Below, piece by piece: positions 59,444 through 64,000 of a DNA stretch of 64,000 bases (its first letter is position 1; every line of letters starts with the position of its first letter). The notes beneath the pieces were generated by a model. That model did no database searches and had not been told where the DNA came from. It saw only the letters and a list, made by a program, of their open reading frames with translations. The DNA is taken from positions 124,001-188,000 of the forward strand of contig PMSV01000024.1 of the NCBI GenBank assembly GCA_003168265.1, given 5' to 3'. A program made the position numbers and the translations under genes. Source of the DNA: Chitinophagaceae bacterium. GTDB lineage: Bacteria; Bacteroidota; Bacteroidia; Chitinophagales; Chitinophagaceae.

Positions 59444-59881
59444 ATGAACCAAACCAAGATAGATAAATCCCTTACTGATAAACCGCAGATTGTCTCCAAA
59501 ATGCTCGAGGCTGACCATTTCAGCAAATGGATGGGCATGGAAATCATCGATGTGAAACCCAATTACTGTAAGATCAGCATGAGGGTTCGTTCCGACATGT
59601 TGAACGGTTTCGGGATTGCCCACGGAGGGGTGGTTTTTGCAATGGCAGATAGCGCATTTGCTTTTGCCTGCAATAACAGCGGGAAGATTACCCTGGCTCT
59701 TGATGTTTCCATATCTTTTTCGAAGGCGGGGAAGGAGGGGGATCTGCTGATTGCGGAAACCAGGCGGGTTTCTCATACCAGGAAAACAGGCATCTACCTT
59801 GTTGAAGTCAAGAACCAGGAGGATGAGTTGCTTGCCCTTTTTAAGGGTACTTGTTATGTTACGGAAAAGCCGCTGTTTTGA
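59444..59881 (+). CDS. paaI: Acyl-CoA thioesterase PaaI
   Basis: A 145-residue hotdog thioesterase. Conserved elements: FSKWMGMEIIDVKPNYCKISM, MLNGFGIAHGGVVFAMADSAFAFACN with the catalytic Asp (ADSAF), and LDVSISFSKAGKEGD. PaaI removes dead-end or toxic hydroxyphenylacetyl-CoA thioesters and frees CoA. Start ATG 59444; a longer frame begins inside paaG. Last gene of the paa operon, after which obgE has its own -7 box. Confidence 0.92.
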   Translation: MNQTKIDKSLTDKPQIVSKMLEADHFSKWMGMEIIDVKPNYCKISMRVRSDMLNGFGIAHGGVVFAMADSAFAFACNNSGKITLALDVSISFSKAGKEGDLLIAETRRVSHTRKTGIYLVEVKNQEDELLALFKGTCYVTEKPLF

Positions 59882-59920
59882 CGCACTCGGAACCACTAAT
59901 TTCCTGCTGGCCGTTTGGTC

Positions 59921-59928
59921 TATATTTG
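59921..59928 (+). promoter_or_regulatory. -7 box of obgE
   Basis: TATATTTG matches the consensus exactly; it lies 17 bases before the GTG start of obgE. No clear TTTG at -33. It lets this essential gene be expressed apart from the paa operon. Confidence 0.5.
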
Positions 59929-59944
59929 CGCCTAAATCAGTTGA

Positions 59945-60943
59945 GTGGAGAAATCAAATTTTGTCGACCAGATCAGGATCTTTTGCCGCAGTGGTCACGG
60001 GGGAGCCGGAATCAAGCATTTTATGCGGACCAAATTCAATGCCATGGCAGGCCCGGACGGAGGGGACGGAGGCAGGGGAGGCCATATCATCCTGAGAGGC
60101 AATAAAGATCTCTGGACCCTGCTGCATCTGCGCTATTATAAAAATGTGCTGGCAGAAAACGGGGAGAATGGCAGCGGCAGCAACTGCACCGGCAGGACTG
60201 GAAAGGATATCATCATTGAAGTTCCTTTGGGGACAATAGCCCGCGACGAGATCGCACAGAAAAAGGAAGCGGAATTGATGGAGGACGGCCAGGAAGTGAT
60301 TTGGATACGCGGAGGAAGGGGGGGATTGGGAAACGCTCAATTCGCCACGGCTACCAACCAGGCTCCTGAACATGCGCAGCCGGGGGAGCCGGGATCGGAG
60401 GGCTGGAAGGTCCTGGAATTGAAAGTCCTGGCGGATGTCGGTTTGGTTGGGTTTCCCAATGCGGGCAAATCCACACTGCTTTCTGTCATGACGGCAGCAA
60501 AACCAAAAATCGCGGATTATGCATTCACTACCCTCACCCCTCAATTGGGCATGGTGGAATACCGGGAAGGCAGAAGCTTTTGTATTGCGGACCTGCCCGG
60601 GATCATCGAAGGGGCCGCAGAAGGTCGGGGACTCGGGCACCGCTTTCTCAGGCATATCGAAAGAAATCCGGTGCTGCTTTTCCTGATTCCAGCCGACTCG
60701 CCGGACCACAAAAAAGAATTCGCGATTCTACTTAAGGAATTGGAAAAATTCAACCCCGAGCTTTTGCACAAGGAATTTTTAATTGCGGTGAGTAAATGCG
60801 ATCTATTGGATGAGGAATTAAAAATGGAGATTGCTGCGGAGCTGCCTGAATCGATACCGCATATCTTTATTTCCTCGGTTACCGGTCAGGGGCTGGCAGC
60901 ATTGAAGGATCTCTTATGGGGAACACTGAATAAAACAATTTAA
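59945..60943 (+). CDS. obgE: GTPase ObgE/CgtA
   Basis: A 332-residue GTPase that acts in 50S ribosome maturation and growth control. The glycine-rich Obg fold (1 to about 157: [27 protein letters not shown]) precedes the G domain: G1 GFPNAGKST (169-177), G3 [16 protein letters not shown] and G4 SKCD (a variant of NKxD). It lacks the C-terminal OCT domain of some Obg proteins. The start is GTG at 59945, with upstream in-frame codons unsuitable. The stop overlaps the next start (TAATG) of the S46 gene frame. Confidence 0.95.
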   Translation: MEKSNFVDQIRIFCRSGHGGAGIKHFMRTKFNAMAGPDGGDGGRGGHIILRGNKDLWTLLHLRYYKNVLAENGENGSGSNCTGRTGKDIIIEVPLGTIARDEIAQKKEAELMEDGQEVIWIRGGRGGLGNAQFATATNQAPEHAQPGEPGSEGWKVLELKVLADVGLVGFPNAGKSTLLSVMTAAKPKIADYAFTTLTPQLGMVEYREGRSFCIADLPGIIEGAAEGRGLGHRFLRHIERNPVLLFLIPADSPDHKKEFAILLKELEKFNPELLHKEFLIAVSKCDLLDEELKMEIAAELPESIPHIFISSVTGQGLAALKDLLWGTLNKTI

Positions 60944-60963
60944 TGACCAATAAAAGTTCTGTA

Positions 60964-63132
60964 ATGAAAAAACTACTCGCAGCGATTTTTTGCCTGGTTC
61001 TGTCTTTTAAATCCCTGGCCGATGAGGGCATGTGGCTCCCTATGCTTCTCGGGGAGCAGGTCTACGCTGACATGGTGAAGAAGGGGCTTAAACTGACGAA
61101 GGAACAATTATACAGCATCAACAAAGCTTCTATCAAGGATGCAGTGATCATTTTTGGCGGAGGCTGCACAGGGGAGATCGTTAGTTCACAGGGCCTGATC
61201 TTTACCAACCATCACTGCGGTTATGAGGCCATTACGGATGCCAGCTCGATCCAGCACAATTACCTGCATGATGGCTTTTACGCCCGCAGCAAAGAGGAAG
61301 AGATTCCGGCCCAGGACCTATATGCAGATTTTCTGATCAAGATCGAAGATGTGACAAAAGAAGTGCTGGATTCTTTGGGGGACTTAAAGGAGATGGACAG
61401 GCAGAAAAAAATGCAATCTGTCATTCTGTCGATCAACAAGAGGTATTCCGATGAACAAAACAGTATCATGGGCAGGGTGAGCCCGCTTTTCAAGGGCAAT
61501 CAGTTTCTGGTATTCGTCTATCAACGCTATAATGATATCCGCCTGGTCGGGGCTCCCCCGGAAAGCGTAGGAAAATTTGGTGGCGATACCGACAACTGGG
61601 AATGGCCCCGGCATACAGGAGACTTTTCTATTTTCCGGGTTTACATGAGTAAGGATGGTAAGCCCTCCAAATATTCCCCTGACGATATTCCCTTAAAGCC
61701 AAAATATTTTCTGCCAGTCTCTATCAAAGGTCTGAAGGACGGGGATTATGCGATGATCTACGGATATCCCGGCGGCACGAATCGTTATGAAACTTCTCTG
61801 GGAGTGAAACAAAAAATAGAGATCGATAATCCTTCCATAGTAAATCTGAGGGATATCCGCCTTAAGGATATGTTCGAGCAAATGAAAAAGGACCCTGCGG
61901 TGAAGCTTCAACTGGCTTCCAGTTATGCAGGGATTGCCAATTACTGGAAATTCTATGATGGAGAAAGCAAACAACTGGTCAAATACCATATCTATGAGCA
62001 GAAAAAGGGTGTGGAAGAAAAGTTTCAGGCATGGGCCAAGGGCAAGCCGGAATTCGAGAATCTTTTTACCGATTGGCAGAAAGCCTATGAGGATTGGAGA
62101 CCCTATTCCAAACAAAGAATCTACTTAAATGAAGGTGTCTTTGGCTCGCCACTGATCGCCTTTGCAGCTTCTTTGCAACAAGTGGAAAATGCCCTTGTAA
62201 AAACAAACGGGGGTGATGTGCATAAGGCAATGGAAGCAGCAAATGAGGCAAGAAAAAAATTCCTTGAAAGCGAGAACCGGATCTCCGATCAGGAAATTCT
62301 GGCGGCAACGACCATGATGTTTTATTCTGACATTGACAAAAGCCAGCACCCGGTCGGTTTCTTTGAAAATCTCAAAGGAAGTTTTGGAGATCTTCATGAT
62401 GAAAACACTTACAAAAAATACTCGGCAAATGTCTTCGACCAAACGATGATTTTTAACGATGCCAAATGGAATACATTTAGCGCGAGTCCCGATGCGACGG
62501 TTTTGCAGGCTGATCCGGCCTATGCGCATGCAAGCGCATTTCTGAAAAACTGGCAGGGCAAATACCTGTCTATTTACCAACAATTCAATGCAAGAAACAA
62601 TGATTATGGCCGCCTTTATCTCAAGGGGATCATGCAAATGGATCCAAAAAAGGTCCGTTATCCCGATGCGACTTTTACCATGCGGGTTAGCTATGGAAAT
62701 GTGAAGTCCTATAATCCCAGGGATGCCGTTCATTACGATTATGTGTGTACGATGAAGGGGGCGCTCGAAAAATATATCCCCGGTGATTATGAATTTGATC
62801 TTCCTCCAAAATTGATTGAACTAGCCAATAAAAAGGACTTCGGACAATATATCGACAAACAGAAAAACGACCTGGTTGTAACCTTTATCACAACCAATGA
62901 TATAACAGGGGGAAACTCCGGTTCACCAGTCCTGAATTCACTTGGCGAACTGATAGGACTTGCATTTGATGGCAATTATGAAGCCCTCAGCCACAAAATC
63001 GCATTCGATCCGGTCTATAACAGGACCATTTGCGTGGACATTCGTTATGTGCTTTGGTGCATCGACAAATTAGGAGGCGCTTCCAATATAATCAACGAAT
63101 TGAAACTGATGAAACCGGTCCAGTTAAAGTAA
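60964..63132 (+). CDS. S46-family dipeptidyl-peptidase, DPP7 type
   Basis: A 722-residue exported serine exopeptidase that removes N-terminal dipeptides. Signal peptide 1-19 from ATG 60964 (another ATG at 60943 overlaps the obgE stop and would add 7 residues). Catalytic triad: His in TNHHCGY (about 81-87), Asp in GGDTDNWEWPRHTGDF, Ser in TGGNSGSPV near the C-terminus. The S1 site segment is AFDGN; the glycine (rather than Arg in DPP11) suggests preference for hydrophobic P1 residues as in DPP7. Periplasmic, feeding dipeptides to amino-acid catabolism. Sits directly after obgE. Confidence 0.93.
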   Translation: MKKLLAAIFCLVLSFKSLADEGMWLPMLLGEQVYADMVKKGLKLTKEQLYSINKASIKDAVIIFGGGCTGEIVSSQGLIFTNHHCGYEAITDASSIQHNYLHDGFYARSKEEEIPAQDLYADFLIKIEDVTKEVLDSLGDLKEMDRQKKMQSVILSINKRYSDEQNSIMGRVSPLFKGNQFLVFVYQRYNDIRLVGAPPESVGKFGGDTDNWEWPRHTGDFSIFRVYMSKDGKPSKYSPDDIPLKPKYFLPVSIKGLKDGDYAMIYGYPGGTNRYETSLGVKQKIEIDNPSIVNLRDIRLKDMFEQMKKDPAVKLQLASSYAGIANYWKFYDGESKQLVKYHIYEQKKGVEEKFQAWAKGKPEFENLFTDWQKAYEDWRPYSKQRIYLNEGVFGSPLIAFAASLQQVENALVKTNGGDVHKAMEAANEARKKFLESENRISDQEILAATTMMFYSDIDKSQHPVGFFENLKGSFGDLHDENTYKKYSANVFDQTMIFNDAKWNTFSASPDATVLQADPAYAHASAFLKNWQGKYLSIYQQFNARNNDYGRLYLKGIMQMDPKKVRYPDATFTMRVSYGNVKSYNPRDAVHYDYVCTMKGALEKYIPGDYEFDLPPKLIELANKKDFGQYIDKQKNDLVVTFITTNDITGGNSGSPVLNSLGELIGLAFDGNYEALSHKIAFDPVYNRTICVDIRYVLWCIDKLGGASNIINELKLMKPVQLK

Positions 63133-63140
63133 AGGCAAGA

Positions 63141-63698
63141 TTAATTCCCCGTCTTTCTGCCTGAGGGAAGATCCAGGGCCTTACATATAAAGCTATAGTC
63201 TGCAGACTTCAATTGTTCCCGGCTAAGGCTTTTCAAGTAAGAATTCGTCGCTAGTACTGTTCCGGGCAGGATCACATACCGGTAGGAATATCCGATGGAA
63301 AGATCCACATTGATGGAATTCAGCAGGATTTGTCCAACCTGGAAGATCTCCGAACTGAAATATGGAGCAGCGCTAACCACATTCGTGGCTCCTGTGGAAT
63401 CAATAAAGGAAAGATAGGAAAGGATCATTCCGCTATCCAGGATATTTTGTGTAATGACTGGAGCGGGAATCGTGTCAGCATAAAGGGTATCCGTGTTGCC
63501 GAGGGAATCGACATAGGTTTCAGCGATACTCATGGTAACCGGCATCCAGAGGGAATAGATAACGGTATCAGGCCCCGCCGGGCCAGTTGTTCCATTAGTT
63601 CCTGCGGGGCCCTGGGGGCCGGCAGCACCTTTCTGGCAGGAAAACAGACCGCAGGCAAAGGAAGCGCACAGGAACAACCCGATAAATGTTTTTTTCAT
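63141..63698 (-). CDS. Putative lipoprotein with short collagen-like stretch
   Basis: A 185-residue lipoprotein (lipobox ending FSC, cysteine 21). Directly after the lipid site is a Gly-X-Y stretch, GPQGPAGTNGTTGPAGPDT (residues 27-45), followed by a beta-rich domain of unknown family with YSFICKAL near the end. Such proteins are often called collagen-like in Bacteroidota. It is the downstream member of a tandem pair: the partial gene at 63863-64000 is a close paralogue. Function unknown. Confidence 0.8.
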   Translation of the reverse strand: MKKTFIGLFLCASFACGLFSCQKGAAGPQGPAGTNGTTGPAGPDTVIYSLWMPVTMSIAETYVDSLGNTDTLYADTIPAPVITQNILDSGMILSYLSFIDSTGATNVVSAAPYFSSEIFQVGQILLNSINVDLSIGYSYRYVILPGTVLATNSYLKSLSREQLKSADYSFICKALDLPSGRKTGN

Positions 63699-63802
63699 GA
63701 TGAGGGATTTACACCACTAATAACATTTTCCGAGGCGATTTATTGCGGCCCTTTTAAAATAGAACTTCTTGATTGACTTCCGTTTAACCCAAGGATTGGC
63801 AT

Positions 63803-63839
63803 GAAACAACCAGCCCCGTTTTGCAAAAAGCGGGGCTGG
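63803..63839 (-). terminator. Hairpin terminator after the partial lipoprotein gene
   Basis: CCAGCCCCG (63810-63818) and CGGGGCTGG (63831-63839) form a 9-bp stem with a 12-base loop; read on the minus strand it is followed by TTGTTTC. It probably ends the transcript of the gene whose stop is at 63863. Confidence 0.7.
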
Positions 63840-63862
63840 CCAAAACACAATCAAAAAAATTG

Positions 63863-64000
63863 CTATTTTGTATTGGAACCCGAACTGCTGATTCCAAGCG
63901 CTTTGGCGATCACGCTGTAATCAGCCGTCTTCAATTGTTCTTTTGTATAGTTTTTCAGATAACTGTCCGTTGCCAGTATGGTACCTGGAATGATCACGAA
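63863..64000 (-). CDS. Paralogous lipoprotein, C-terminal part only (cut by window edge)
   Basis: Reading leftward, the last 45 residues before a TAG at 63865 match the end of the 63141-63698 product: FVIIPGTILATDSYLKNYTKEQLKTADYSVIAKALG against YVILPGTVLATNSYLKSLSREQLKSADYSFICKALD. The rest is beyond the window, so whether it also has the lipobox and collagen-like stretch is unknown. It lies upstream on the same strand, forming a tandem pair separated by a terminator. Confidence 0.8.
   Translation of the reverse strand, partial: FVIIPGTILATDSYLKNYTKEQLKTADYSVIAKALGISSSGSNTK

Noticed and set aside
1-64000. CRISPR arrays, insertion sequences, prophage or integration sites
   Set aside because: No direct-repeat array, transposase, integrase, recombinase or phage gene was seen, and no duplicated flanks near the tRNA-like RNA.

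Overview
The window is a stretch of chromosome from a member of the Bacteroidota, most likely a Chitinophagaceae-type soil or freshwater bacterium. This is inferred from three things: a SusC/SusD pair with a DUF1735-type lipoprotein, many lipoproteins and Bacteroidota-only small families, and repeated -7 promoter boxes of the form TAnnTTTG with little Shine-Dalgarno. No rRNA, CRISPR array, insertion sequence, prophage or conjugative module was seen, so this reads as ordinary chromosome with a few remarkable local features.

Layout. 1-1115 (minus): trmB, a DUF5522-type cysteine-rich protein and an alkyltransferase-like gene cut by the window edge. 1.5-9.0 kb: two exported proteins, then the SusC-SusD-DUF1735 operon. 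9.0-12.4 kb: a LytTR response regulator with its LytS-type kinase, then a divergent kinase-like membrane protein that has lost its phospho-histidine. 12.7-15.8 kb: a small exported protein, a fatty-acid desaturase and a DEAD-box helicase. 15.8-18.3 kb: a compact cold-shock-like island with two paralogous 85-residue proteins, a cold-shock-domain protein, an RRM protein and a conserved small protein, behind long 5' leaders. 18.4-27.4 kb: assorted housekeeping and envelope genes (SMP-30 lactonase, NudK, DinB-like, serine hydrolase, PqiA-like, OmpA-like, lipoproteins). 27.6-27.95 kb (minus): a tRNA-like RNA with a variable arm of about 100 nt. 28-32.9 kb: Lrp/AsnC regulator, glycosyltransferase, alpha/beta hydrolase, and a MarR regulator with an acyl-CoA dehydrogenase. 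32.9-37.6 kb: exported protein, M48 peptidase, cell-wall amidase, Dabb protein. 37.6-41.3 kb: the complete oxidative pentose phosphate branch as one operon (gnd-zwf-pgl). 41.4-47.5 kb: oxidoreductase, MFS exporter, a second RRM protein, DUF2461, asd with a possible attenuator, PfkB kinase. 47.5-49.5 kb: adenylate-cyclase/TPR protein. 49.6-59.9 kb: phenylacetate degradation in two blocks (tetR-paaE and paaABCD-paaG-paaI), separated by a propeller-type sensor kinase and a GH30 glycosidase. 59.9-64 kb: obgE, an S46 dipeptidyl-peptidase and two tandem lipoproteins, at least one with a collagen-like stretch.

How they work together. The two phenylacetate blocks share a near-identical palindrome, CTAAC-N4-GTTAG, at the tetR promoter and the paaA promoter. 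This predicts that the TetR protein is the PaaR-type repressor of both. The MarR gene carries its own palindrome at its start site and is followed closely by an acyl-CoA dehydrogenase, suggesting an acyl-CoA-responsive switch. The RNA-binding genes share a promoter style and long leaders, and two leaders share an identical 14-nt pyrimidine-rich motif, which suggests common post-transcriptional control. All functional statements rest on reading motifs by eye; no database search was run.
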